From contig CAYZEZ010000006.1 of NCBI GenBank assembly GCA_964477295.1, forward strand, positions 1-40,625: a DNA stretch of 40,625 nucleotides. The letters are read 5' to 3'. This DNA is from CAYZEZ01 sp964477295 (GTDB lineage Bacteria; Bacteroidota; Bacteroidia; Bacteroidales; SM23-62). The position numbers and the translations under genes were made by a program. Shown piece by piece: positions 26,505 to 35,509 of the stretch. Numbering within the stretch: the first letter of the stretch is position 1; each line of letters begins with the position of its first letter. The notes beneath the pieces were generated by a model. That model was not told the DNA's origin. It made no database searches and saw only the letters and a list, made by a program, of their open reading frames with translations.

Positions 26505-27107
26505 TTATTGAGAAAGTTTAACAATCTGGTCAACGGGTATCTGGTTAGCCATCCCGGTTACTTCATCTTCATCCTGAACCCCTTTGCAACTGAAGGTGAG
26601 AAGTAAATTGCTCACAGGCACCTGGATATCGTAGGATGCAATTCCCTGCTCATCGGTATCTTTTGTCATCAAAGCCTTGTAGTTGCTAACTTTTATTCTT
26701 TTCTGGTTTTCATCAGATCCGATAAAAGCCGGCATGGCAAGCAGTGTATTGATCCCGGCCAACATCGGTGAATCACTGACTATAGCCACGGAAGCATTTT
26801 TATTTTCACCAAGGTATTCGCGAGATACATAGAGACCGGCATATCCGGCAGCACTTCCGGTTACTTCGTCGCCCTCTGCATTAACGGCCATACCACCCAT
26901 TTCGGTGGGCAGAAGGTCGAGGATCTTTTTCCCGATCACCTGGTTAATTTCGTTCAGTGCCTCCTGTAATTCAAACCGGGCGCCTTCAAGATTGCCTGAC
27001 TGGTAAGCCGATTTTGCGGCATCGAGCCTGGCCTGGACATCCTGGGCCAGACCACTGATTCCAGAACAAAGAATGATTACAACAGATCCAAATAATATTT
27101 TTTTCAT
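26505..27107 (-). CDS. Secreted protein of unknown function, paralog B
   Basis: A 200-residue exported protein (signal peptide about 1-21, ending GLAQ). It is a shorter relative of the gene just upstream: both share an AR-x-x-L/V-x-x-AL helix, an IGKKILDLLP / IGQKILDGLP motif, a D-x-V...GYAGL / GFSGL strand, SPMLAGIN / ALMLSAIN, the exact ENQKR motif and a Y...VP segment. Start ATG 27107 overlaps the upstream stop as ATGA, with GGAG upstream, so the two are translationally coupled. The TolA/TPR-like N-terminal helix suggests assembly or binding, but no function is known. Confidence 0.82.
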   Translation of the reverse strand: MKKILFGSVVIILCSGISGLAQDVQARLDAAKSAYQSGNLEGARFELQEALNEINQVIGKKILDLLPTEMGGMAVNAEGDEVTGSAAGYAGLYVSREYLGENKNASVAIVSDSPMLAGINTLLAMPAFIGSDENQKRIKVSNYKALMTKDTDEQGIASYDIQVPVSNLLLTFSCKGVQDEDEVTGMANQIPVDQIVKLSQ

Positions 27108-27880
27108 TTTTCTCCTAATTCTGATTTAATTTTTTCAATATCAAACACCTCTGCGGCTGACATAATGTCCTCTTCGGTGGCGAAGTTGATGCCGTTTACT
27201 ACGAAGATGGAAGACTGGCCGAAGGGCACACTCAGAGTATAACCCGAATTGTCATCGTATTCCAGAACACCCCGGTATCCCTTGTAAGTGACTCTTTTCT
27301 GGTTCTCTTCGGTTTCGTAGGTTCCGCTGGCCAGGTACATGTTAATCGCCGAAAGCATGAGGGCGTCATTGCCTATGGTCACACGAAGCTGCTGGTCACT
27401 GGTACGGTAAACCCGCTCTATGGTAAGTCCGGAAAAGCCTATGCTCATACTTTCAACCTTATCTTCTTCCGGGATCCTGTCCAATTCTTTTACCGCTCCG
27501 GGAAGGCCGTCAAGGATTTTCTGGCCGATTTCCATCTCAATACCCAATACAGCCTGTCTTACAGCATACCTTGCATCGGAATAGTTGTTATTTGTATAGG
27601 CTGTTTCTGCGCCGGCAATATTTTCCATTACATCGGGCGGGGTCGTAGTAATTCCGCCGCCCCGGGTGTTGGTTACCGAGGAGGAAGAGGAAGATTCCTC
27701 TGAAGTAACTTCTTTTTCCTGGTCCTTATTGTCTCCAAAGATCTCTTCTTTCACCGTCTCTTTAGCTGTCTCTTTGGCTACTTCTTTCATCTTTTTGAGT
27801 ATCCCCTGGGAAAATGCATCCTGGCCTGCAAGGAACAACAGGATCATAACCAGGCCAAATAAAAATGGGTTGTTTTTCAT
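27104..27880 (-). CDS. Secreted protein of unknown function, paralog A
   Basis: A 258-residue exported protein (signal peptide about 1-25, ending FSQ). A charged Lys/Glu helix (about 28-55, with repeated KETxKE) and a Ser run link to the shared domain (about residues 85-255), which has VENIAGAE-like and AR-x-A-VRQAV helices, IGQKILDGLP, SIGFSGLTIERVY, DALMLSAINMYL and ENQKRVTYKGY. No catalytic residue pattern or metal site is obvious. The two genes probably arose by tandem duplication, and one of them gained the charged N-terminal helix. I do not recognise a named family. Confidence 0.82.
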   Translation of the reverse strand: MKNNPFLFGLVMILLFLAGQDAFSQGILKKMKEVAKETAKETVKEEIFGDNKDQEKEVTSEESSSSSSVTNTRGGGITTTPPDVMENIAGAETAYTNNNYSDARYAVRQAVLGIEMEIGQKILDGLPGAVKELDRIPEEDKVESMSIGFSGLTIERVYRTSDQQLRVTIGNDALMLSAINMYLASGTYETEENQKRVTYKGYRGVLEYDDNSGYTLSVPFGQSSIFVVNGINFATEEDIMSAAEVFDIEKIKSELGEK

Positions 27881-28067
27881 CGATATATGAGGTTAAAATT
27901 TATTTTTTTGAAAAAAGAATATCACTGAATCATTCCGTAGGGTATTGCATTTCAGTCAATCAGAGTGTGGTCAAGCAATTGATGAGATTACGTGGAATCT
28001 TATGCCTGAATGAAGTGTAAAATTATGAAAAAATAACGTCCAACACAATACAACGGGAATGTTTCTC

Positions 28068-28247
28068 CTAATAAGTTATATGATACTGGTATTCAACTGT
28101 TTCCGGGTCGGTAAATGCCCGTCCCGGGGTATGGCAGTTTGAGCAATCCTGTCGCCCGGAGGTTGAAAAGCTTTTTTCGGAGAAAAGCAGTTTCCAGGGT
28201 ATTTCTTTATCGGTAAGGGATGCGTCTGTTTTTACTTCTATCTGAAA
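28068..28247 (-). pseudogene. Fragment of a MauG / di-haem cytochrome c peroxidase gene
   Basis: A 59-codon frame between two stops encodes IPWKLLFSEKSFSTSGRQDCSNCHTPGRAFTD, the N-terminal haem-binding region (Cys-x-x-Cys-His) of CcpA/MauG-type periplasmic peroxidases, where relatives read LFFDPRLS...CASCHDP. There is no signal peptide or start and no second haem domain, so this is a remnant of a gene normally about 330-400 codons long. The stop is TAG at 28068-28070. Confidence 0.6.
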
Positions 28248-28336
28248 TTAAATAATTTATGTTTCCATTGGCAAAACCTGGCAGCTCGAAATAATTCATA
28301 TCTTGCGCGTAATGTGATTCAAATCAACCTGCCAAT

Positions 28337-28898
28337 ATGAAACGCAGATCATTTCTTAAAACATCCTCCCTGGCCTTTGTGTCAGGAGGCTTCGGCCCGT
28401 TGCCGGTTAAAAAAAGCAATAAGGATATTTCAGGACTTACGTTATGCCTGAATGCCTATTCATTTAATGATTACTGGCCGGGAGGAGGTAAAATCATGGA
28501 TCATTGATAGGTTCCAGGCATGCGATGATTTTGCAGCTGAACATGGAATCATGGTTGCATTTCAGAATAACAATGATTTCATAGTCTCTGCTGAAGAGGT
28601 GATTGAGATAATGAATGCTGTGGATTCTGAATGGTTTGGCCTTATGCTTGACACAGGAAGCCTGCACTACCCTGATCCATACGTTGACATTGAAAAATTG
28701 ATTCCTTATGCGGTCACCTGGCAGGTTAAGGAAGATGTCAATACAGGCATTGGCAGCATTCCGGCTGATTTCAACAGGCTTTTGAAGATGGTTGATGAAC
28801 AGGGCTACAGGGGTTATTTCCCGCTGGAAACACTTGGTGAAGGCGATCCGTTTGAAAAAGTGAAATCACTGTATCAGGCAGTAGTTGCTTCTGTTTAA
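28337..28898 (+). pseudogene. Degraded sugar phosphate isomerase/epimerase (TIM barrel)
   Basis: ATG 28337 starts a Tat-like leader (MKRRSFLKTSSLAFVSGGF) and the usual first strand LTLCLNAYSFN, then stops at TGA 28505. The C-terminal half continues in another frame with VKSWIIDRFQACDDFAAEHG, the AVDSEWFGLMLDTGSLH strand with the catalytic-type His, WQVKEDV, and GYRGYFPLETLGEGDP. In intact relatives these two parts are separated by about 130 residues. So there was a large internal deletion plus a frame change. Both halves are recognisable and collinear. The remaining C-terminal frame (from 28452) could give 148 residues, but a working barrel is impossible. Confidence 0.7.
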
Positions 28899-28941
28899 AA
28901 GAACGGGTATAAATACCGGAACAAATTACCTGATTTAGTTG

Positions 28942-30666
28942 TTACTCCACTTTGAACCTGCCTGTCCCTGAAACGATGTCACCTCGATCTGTGACACCCC
29001 TGACCAGGACGTAGTATTCGCCCTTTGCCGATGCGGCAGGAAGCTGCAGCCTCTTGATTTCGTTGGGCTGGAGGGCCAGGTCATCTATCCATAACAGGGT
29101 GTTACGGGTATCCGGCACCCTGTCCCCGGTTTTTGAGTGGCTTATTTTTGCATCATCCTGACCGGGATGAAAAGCCTCGTAATCGATAAAATATGATTCT
29201 GCAGGCAGGTTGACTGCTGCCATATCACCCTTTTTTGATGTTAATTTGATTATTCCACCCCATGTCATATTTCCTCTGATGTAAACTTCGTTGACCACAT
29301 CAATCTTTTTTATTTTCAGGGGATCGATGTCAAGAAAAGTCCTCTGGTCAAATACCGGTATATTGTCTACCAGCAACAGTGGAGGATAATTGTTAATATT
29401 ACCGTTCATGCTTGCTACCTGGAGGTAAGGTTCGCCACGCCGGTGATGAACACTCACTTCGAGTACAAGGTTTTCAAAAACTTCTGTCATGGTAGGCAGG
29501 TCTACATAATCATCAGTTAATATGGATGACCTTGGGATACCATAGAAAGGGATACCCGGATTTGAGTCATTCACCTCGATTATCTCTGCCTTATTTATCC
29601 CGTAAGCTACTGAGAGCTGCATGTTAATTACCATCCTCCTGGTCGCCTGTTGCTCTTCCTTTGAGAGGGCAAAAGGAAGGGTGCCAAATGGAACCGGATC
29701 TGTAGCAAAATCATGATCAACCAGAACGGTATGGGTTATATCACCGGCAGGTTCGGAGGCAATAAACAGTTCATAAATACCCTTCCTGTCCGGCAAAGTC
29801 ATAATGAAACGGCCCTGCTGATCTGCAAGGGTTGTAAAATAAGCGGATTGATCACCCATTACAGAGAAGTGTACCCGGGCGTTAGCTGCAGGAGATTGAT
29901 CTGTTGTCTTGACTGCATTCCCTGAAATGGCTATTCCACGTATATCCGGGAGATGTTCGAACCTGAATTCATCGCATTGCCCCGGCATATTAATAGCCAT
30001 CCGTTCAGGAAGAGTATCTCCCAAACCGGCTGGGAATATGGTAAGGCAATACGTTTCGGGCAATGGGTATCCGGGATCTGACAGGGTCAGCTCAAGCTGT
30101 ACATCCTCCCCTGGCCCATAGGAGTCTTTATCGGTAGCGCAGGTGATCATTTTCCCGGTTATTCTGTTCATAATTGAAGTTGATGGTGATCCTTCATTCC
30201 TGGTTTCCAATACTTCCTGTGTAAATGGATTAATGATTTTCAGGGGAACATAACAAAAAGACCGGGGACCAAAATTGCGCATCCACTTTGTATAACTTCT
30301 CAGGAAATAACTGCCCGTCACGGCATCGGCAGGTATGGCCAGTGATCCGGAACTTCCGTTATCTCCCAGGAAATATTTACCGTTGGCAATGGCCTGTCCG
30401 GCTGGTGTGACCAGTTCAATATACAGTACCCGGCTCCATGTTTTTCCTTCCAATACTTCACCTTTCCTGTAAAATGATCGGAATTGGATGTTCTCATTGA
30501 CAGCATACATATCCCGGTCGGTGAACAGGGTAATTATTTCACAATAATTCTTTGATTCCGCCTTAAATGCCTCACTGTATTGTTCCTGGGCCATAAGGTA
30601 CGGGGCCCCGGCAAATATCAGGGCAAGGATCATGAGAGGGTGGTATGTAAATATTTTTCTGTTCAT
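28942..30666 (-). CDS. MG2-like surface protein with a TonB-plug-like C-terminal domain
   Basis: A 574-residue exported protein (signal peptide about 1-26, ending LMAQ). Residues about 45-150 fit an MG2-type macroglobulin domain (TDRDMYAVNENIQFRSFYRKG, a pattern often seen in Bacteroidetes proteins of this type). Residues about 160-350 include further beta-domains. Residues about 430-490 read PLLLVDNIPVFD...IDPLKIKKIDVV...TWGGIIKLTSKKG, the pattern of a TonB receptor plug domain, but no barrel follows. It is the last gene of the operon and its start overlaps the DUF4249 stop as ATGA. It probably works with the TonB receptor and the lipoprotein at the outer membrane. The ligand is unknown. Confidence 0.75.
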   Translation of the reverse strand: MNRKIFTYHPLMILALIFAGAPYLMAQEQYSEAFKAESKNYCEIITLFTDRDMYAVNENIQFRSFYRKGEVLEGKTWSRVLYIELVTPAGQAIANGKYFLGDNGSSGSLAIPADAVTGSYFLRSYTKWMRNFGPRSFCYVPLKIINPFTQEVLETRNEGSPSTSIMNRITGKMITCATDKDSYGPGEDVQLELTLSDPGYPLPETYCLTIFPAGLGDTLPERMAINMPGQCDEFRFEHLPDIRGIAISGNAVKTTDQSPAANARVHFSVMGDQSAYFTTLADQQGRFIMTLPDRKGIYELFIASEPAGDITHTVLVDHDFATDPVPFGTLPFALSKEEQQATRRMVINMQLSVAYGINKAEIIEVNDSNPGIPFYGIPRSSILTDDYVDLPTMTEVFENLVLEVSVHHRRGEPYLQVASMNGNINNYPPLLLVDNIPVFDQRTFLDIDPLKIKKIDVVNEVYIRGNMTWGGIIKLTSKKGDMAAVNLPAESYFIDYEAFHPGQDDAKISHSKTGDRVPDTRNTLLWIDDLALQPNEIKRLQLPAASAKGEYYVLVRGVTDRGDIVSGTGRFKVE

Positions 30667-31811
30667 CTGTCAGGCCAATAATCCGGAGGAGTGATGGTTC
30701 CGCCATTAAGTTGACAGTCGAAGCAATCATTATAGGTATATCCGTAGGGTGGTCCATCAAATGTCATTTCATTTAATGAGATAAGGTAAATAAATCCAAC
30801 AGGTAATTCCATCGGGCTATCTATAGTATCCAGAGTGCAAAGAATACGCCGGACTTTAAATGGCTTTTCAACCATGATCCGTGTCTCCTTCACCTGTGAG
30901 GCGTAGAAGTAGCCCAATACTTTTTCGTCCGGATCATCTATATTGAAAACATTGCCGTCGGAACTGTAAGGCTGTGTTTGATAAAGTCCGCCACGGCCGG
31001 TCAACTGGTTTTTTAATTTATCCCAGTATAGGAAGGCATTTTCTGAGAGTGAATACTGTCTGACCAGGAGGCTATACCTTACCCGCAGCCTTGGTGACTC
31101 ATCTGATACGTAAGAAAGAGGGTATTTAATTAATTCATTCTTAGCAAGATACCTTGTCGAAGCAGTATGAAGCTCCTGAACGGGCTGAGTTTTATAGCAG
31201 GTATACAATGAGTCGGCAGGAAAAAATTCCTTCAGTTTGACTCCGTCCCAGATATATTGTATCTGGTATGAAGAATTATACTCGTATGTTTCCTCGAGCT
31301 TCCAGAGGAAATTACCGGATTCATTCCTGCTGCCTTTTACATCTACATAGAATTGAAGTCCGTTATGGTTAACTTCAGGATCTTCAGTTCCACGGATTTC
31401 CACTTCAGTATACAGCTTGTCAATCGGGGGGCATGCCAGCATGGGATCATATTCAGATAGGTACTCCCTTCCATCCGGGGTGCGCACATATAACTGATAA
31501 GCTTTATTTATCCCGAGGAAACTGTCATCGAGATTTGCCTTGTAAACTCCCGGGCTGTATTCTGAATATATAATGGCTGAACCATTATCATCAGCTACCT
31601 GTACCAGGCATCCCTCAACCGGTATAAAAGTTGGATTATCAAATGGAGCAGACCGGCTGATCTCGACCACATACTCTCCCGGCTGGTCAGTGATCATCCC
31701 ATTCACCACAAGCAGGTCCTGTGTTTCTGTCAACCTGGGATGATACGGATCAATGCATGAGGAAGTGACAAGCAGGATCAATCCTGTGGCAAGATGTTTA
31801 ATCACTTGCAT
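30663..31811 (-). CDS. DUF4249 lipoprotein
   Basis: A 382-residue lipoprotein (VTSSCIDPY, lipidated Cys 19). The N-terminal VVNGMITDQPGEYVVEISRSAPFD and the later NGLQFYVDVKG, SYQIQYIWDG and SYVSDESPRLRVRYSLLVRQYSLS segments follow the DUF4249 family. In Bacteroidota this family is usually encoded next to TonB-dependent receptors, as here: its start overlaps the receptor stop by 14 bases and its own stop overlaps the next start. It is a likely surface-exposed accessory to import. Reaction and ligand are unknown. Confidence 0.88.
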   Translation of the reverse strand: MQVIKHLATGLILLVTSSCIDPYHPRLTETQDLLVVNGMITDQPGEYVVEISRSAPFDNPTFIPVEGCLVQVADDNGSAIIYSEYSPGVYKANLDDSFLGINKAYQLYVRTPDGREYLSEYDPMLACPPIDKLYTEVEIRGTEDPEVNHNGLQFYVDVKGSRNESGNFLWKLEETYEYNSSYQIQYIWDGVKLKEFFPADSLYTCYKTQPVQELHTASTRYLAKNELIKYPLSYVSDESPRLRVRYSLLVRQYSLSENAFLYWDKLKNQLTGRGGLYQTQPYSSDGNVFNIDDPDEKVLGYFYASQVKETRIMVEKPFKVRRILCTLDTIDSPMELPVGFIYLISLNEMTFDGPPYGYTYNDCFDCQLNGGTITPPDYWPDR

Positions 31812-34590
31812 AATTACCTAATTTAAAATGCCATGAAAGTGTGATGATCGGTCTTCCGAAGATGGACAGTTTATATCCGTTCACTGCATTATCTTCATAT
31901 TTGAAATAAACCGAATAGGCATTTTTCCTTCCGGTTATGTTGTATATATTAAGCATCCAATAGCTGTGGGCCAGTTTACGCCTTTTTAAATTGCCTTCCA
32001 GGTTGATTGAAAGATCAATCCTGAAATAATCCGGTATCCTGTACTTGTTCCGGTCCGAATAATAGATATGCTGAATATTTTCAATAAAATAAATCGCGAC
32101 AGGATAGGTAACCGGACGCCCGGTAATATAGACCAGGTTTGATGACAGGCTTAACCGTCTGTTCAACCTGTAATTTGAAACCAGGTTCAGGTTATGCGGA
32201 CGGTCATAATTCGATGGATATGGCTTCCCGTTATTGATTCTCTCACCCGGAAAACTGCTGTTGACCTGTACGATTGATCTTGAATAGGTGTAAGCCAGCC
32301 AGCCATTCAGTTTTCCTGTATTTTTTTTAACCATCATTTCCAATCCCCAGGCTTTTTGTTTCCCTCGCAAAACTTCCATTTCACTATTCGGACTGGTAAT
32401 GAACGACGCACCATCTCTGTATTCAAGAATATTTGATATCCATTTATGGTATACCTCCATTGAGGTACTGATCCCGGTCGACCGGAAGTCATGATAATAA
32501 CCGGCCGATACCTGGTCGGCATAAGGCGGGATTATATTATAATCACAAAGTTTCCATTGATCTGTCGGGGATATGGCAAAAGTATTGCTTAGCATAAACA
32601 TGAATTGACGAACCCTGTTGTAAGAAATTTTAACCGAATTGTCTGAACCAAGAAGGTATTTAAGTGCAATTCTCGGTTCCGGCCCGGAGTAATGCTTAAC
32701 AACCTGTCCTGCATTAAACCGAAGGGTATCAACGATATTGCTTTCAATGAACGGTGTACCCTTCTCATAAGCTAAAACCTGTGCAGGTCCGAATGCCATA
32801 AACAAACTGTACCTGAGGCCACCATAAAGGGTAAGCCGGGGTGAAAGGGTAATTTCATCTCCAAGATAGAGGGCCGTTTCCACACCATCTTCTATACCAA
32901 GGTCTGTTGGGATCCTTGCAGACTCCTCTCCATAAGGTTCAAGGCTTCCCCTGTTCAACCTGTAGTAAACGGCTTTGCCCCCGAATGTCAGGGTATGGGA
33001 TCCCAGTGATAACCATTTAAAGTCAGCCCTGGCCTCATAGTGACCGATCTGGTAATCATGGCGGTAAGCAAAGGAGGAGATAGCCCGGTCGATATTCTGG
33101 AATGCATACTCCCCGTATACAGCCGCCAGGTCGCCTGAAATCCTGGAGTTAAACCGGTGTTTAAGGTTGATCGAACCGCCTGCATTGGAATATGCATATT
33201 GGTTGTCATATCCCAGTGAGAATTTATCCTTGCTGTAATAACAAAAAGTCTTAACCAGGTTTTTATCATTGGGTTCAAAGGTCACAGAACCAGCCAGGTC
33301 ATAGAAAGAGGCATCACTGTTTCTCAGATCCTGATCATCAAGGCGTTTTAATATCCAATCGGAGTGGGTAGACCGCACACTCAGTACAAATGAACCCTTA
33401 TTCCTGACCACAGGGCCCTCGATGGCCACGTGGCCTGTAACCGGACTTATCCCTCCGCGAGCAGTATATTTATTCTTATTCCCCTGCCTGGTGGTGATAT
33501 CTAAAAAGGAGGAGATCCTTCCACCATATTTAACCGGCAGATTGCTTTTATACAGTGAAAAATCTTTCACCATATCGGAATTGAAGGAGGAAAAGAATCC
33601 GAAGAGGTGTGAACTGTTATATACCGGCACCTTGTTCACATAGATCATATTCTGGTCGACGGAGCTTCCCCTGACATTAAATCCCGAAGATCCTTCCCCG
33701 ACCGATTGCACTCCCGGAAGCATACGGGCTACCTGGAGGATATCTTTCTCCCCGAGGACGATGGGGATCTCCTTCACAGTTTTGATGTCCAGCCTTTCAA
33801 AACCCATTTGCGAGCCTCTCACATTATCTATCCGGTCTGATCTGATCACCACCTCTGAGATAGGGATCAGGCTTTTTTCCATTGCGATGTCAAGGTTCCC
33901 ACCCGACTTTACATCCAGGGAATATTGAATTGTTTTCATCCCCATGCAATTAAAATCAGCCACATATTTCCCATGGGGAAGCACAATGCTGAATCGTCCA
34001 TCCAAATCGGTGATGGTTCCTTTTTTCAGTTCCTGTACATAAATAGTAGCTCCAATCAATGGTTCTCCTGTCTCACCGTCGACCATTTTCCCGTTGATTA
34101 CAGATCCTGCCTGGTTCTGGTTTTGTAACTCCTGACCAATTACAATGGTTTCAATCATTCCGGTTTTCCTGGCTTCAATATACCTTTTTTCGGTTGTGGT
34201 CATCCCGTTGTCAGGCGTTTCCTCCGCTTTAATACCTGCGGATTCTGCTGTCACCGAATAATCGGACAGGGTGGTTACCAGGGGTTGTTTCCCTGTGAGA
34301 AATATCTGCCTGTCTTCTGTAATATAGAAGTGTAAACCGTAAGGTTTTAATGCTATAAGAAGAGTGTTTTGAAGTGATACCTGTTGTCCGGAGGCCGATA
34401 TTCTAATATCCTTTACCCATTCTTGCAGGTAAAAAAATCGTATTCCGGCCTGTTGTTCCACTTTACGGGTAAATTCGGAAAAAGGCACATCCTGAAAATC
34501 AGCAGTGAAGATCACGTCATGATCCTGGGCTTCTGTTCTGATAAAAACAAGGATAAAAGCCAGGGACAAAATATATTTCATGATCTTCAA
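31798..34590 (-). CDS. TonB-dependent receptor with STN and carboxypeptidase-regulatory domains
   Basis: A 930-residue outer-membrane import receptor. A signal peptide (about 1-22) is followed by an STN domain (about 25-100; typical of receptors that signal to an anti-sigma factor or sense a ligand), a linker, a CarboxypepD_reg-like domain (about 165-240; GKMVDGETGEPLIGATIYV), a plug (about 265-365; MLPGVQSVGEGSSGFNVRGSS) and a 22-strand barrel to the end. No sigma/anti-sigma pair is nearby. Together with the DUF4249 lipoprotein and the MG2-like protein it forms an import unit for an unknown large ligand. It starts 11 bases after the upstream gene, so it is in the same operon. Confidence 0.93.
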   Translation of the reverse strand: MKIMKYILSLAFILVFIRTEAQDHDVIFTADFQDVPFSEFTRKVEQQAGIRFFYLQEWVKDIRISASGQQVSLQNTLLIALKPYGLHFYITEDRQIFLTGKQPLVTTLSDYSVTAESAGIKAEETPDNGMTTTEKRYIEARKTGMIETIVIGQELQNQNQAGSVINGKMVDGETGEPLIGATIYVQELKKGTITDLDGRFSIVLPHGKYVADFNCMGMKTIQYSLDVKSGGNLDIAMEKSLIPISEVVIRSDRIDNVRGSQMGFERLDIKTVKEIPIVLGEKDILQVARMLPGVQSVGEGSSGFNVRGSSVDQNMIYVNKVPVYNSSHLFGFFSSFNSDMVKDFSLYKSNLPVKYGGRISSFLDITTRQGNKNKYTARGGISPVTGHVAIEGPVVRNKGSFVLSVRSTHSDWILKRLDDQDLRNSDASFYDLAGSVTFEPNDKNLVKTFCYYSKDKFSLGYDNQYAYSNAGGSINLKHRFNSRISGDLAAVYGEYAFQNIDRAISSFAYRHDYQIGHYEARADFKWLSLGSHTLTFGGKAVYYRLNRGSLEPYGEESARIPTDLGIEDGVETALYLGDEITLSPRLTLYGGLRYSLFMAFGPAQVLAYEKGTPFIESNIVDTLRFNAGQVVKHYSGPEPRIALKYLLGSDNSVKISYNRVRQFMFMLSNTFAISPTDQWKLCDYNIIPPYADQVSAGYYHDFRSTGISTSMEVYHKWISNILEYRDGASFITSPNSEMEVLRGKQKAWGLEMMVKKNTGKLNGWLAYTYSRSIVQVNSSFPGERINNGKPYPSNYDRPHNLNLVSNYRLNRRLSLSSNLVYITGRPVTYPVAIYFIENIQHIYYSDRNKYRIPDYFRIDLSINLEGNLKRRKLAHSYWMLNIYNITGRKNAYSVYFKYEDNAVNGYKLSIFGRPIITLSWHFKLGNYASD

Positions 34591-34601
34591 AGCAAATAAG
34601 T

Positions 34602-35351
34602 TTATAATAGGTTGGAGGAAATATATTCCAATAACCCGGTCAGGTCCTCAATTGATATCTTCCGGAACCGGATATTGTTTTTTCTCATATAATCCCTTGC
34701 CTTCCTTGCGGAGGTATCGGAAAGGAGGGATGCAAAGTTTCTCCTGTTTGAAAAAGGATATATCGTACCGTTATATTCAAGAAAAAAGGCCCGCCAGGGA
34801 TCAGAAAATTCTTCTGCATAATTAATGTTATTGGAAATTGACAATAACTGCTTCTTCCAGTGAATGTAACAGGTCAGGCCTGTGGTCCTGATGACCTGGT
34901 AGAACAGCAGGCCGTTTTCATCCTGGCTCAATTTTATAAAAGAATTACCATCGATCTGAAAACCATCGGTATGCAAAGGTTCTAAAATAATCTTATTGAT
35001 CCCCCCGGACACTTCTTTGTATTCAAGTATCAGCCACTGGTTGTAGAGGTCGTAATTGATCCTCAGGTTATCGAATTTTTTCCCCGACATTGTTACTGAC
35101 CCTGGTAGGGACTCTTCTCCAATAAAATAAGGATGATATTTCACATGGCGATAAAGATTATAGAGCTGGATGCCATTGATCAGGTCTGTGTCGAAACCAT
35201 ATTTGTTCAGTACAAAGGCATACAGGCCATCGGAACCTTCTCCCTCTTCCTGTAGATATTGTGCATTGATTATTCCCGTGCAGGAGGTGAACAGGAATAG
35301 TATCACCGGGAGGGGTGAAAGGAACGATAGGATATCCTTATTGGACTTCAT
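34602..35351 (-). CDS. Exported protein of unknown function heading the TonB receptor operon
   Basis: A 249-residue protein with a long N-terminal hydrophobic segment (SFLSPLPVILFLFTSC) and possible lipobox (FTSC), or a signal peptide ending NAQ. The rest is mixed alpha/beta with SGKKFDNLRINYDLYNQWLILEY and INKIILEPLHTDGFQI, which look like a small beta-sandwich; the C-terminus is basic and helical (KARDYMRKNNIRFRKI). It is the first gene of the four-gene operon. Proteins of this kind often sit just upstream of Bacteroidota TonB receptors, but I do not recognise a named domain and assign no function. Confidence 0.78.
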   Translation of the reverse strand: MKSNKDILSFLSPLPVILFLFTSCTGIINAQYLQEEGEGSDGLYAFVLNKYGFDTDLINGIQLYNLYRHVKYHPYFIGEESLPGSVTMSGKKFDNLRINYDLYNQWLILEYKEVSGGINKIILEPLHTDGFQIDGNSFIKLSQDENGLLFYQVIRTTGLTCYIHWKKQLLSISNNINYAEEFSDPWRAFFLEYNGTIYPFSNRRNFASLLSDTSARKARDYMRKNNIRFRKISIEDLTGLLEYISSNLL

Positions 35352-35509
35352 TGAGAGGATTTGTTTATCATTCTTTTCAGGTCATCATCCCGGGAATTTT
35401 GAAAGGCAGATTTAAAGATAATGATATTAGACGGATTTGTGTTTTTATACTTTACACTTAATTGAAAATTGTAAAATTCCTTTCATCCCCTGCCCTGGCC
35501 GGGAGAAAA

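Noticed and set aside
28905..28925. Near-palindrome CGGGTATAAATACCGG after the TIM-barrel remnant
   Set aside because: Imperfect, small and without a T-tract; may be chance.
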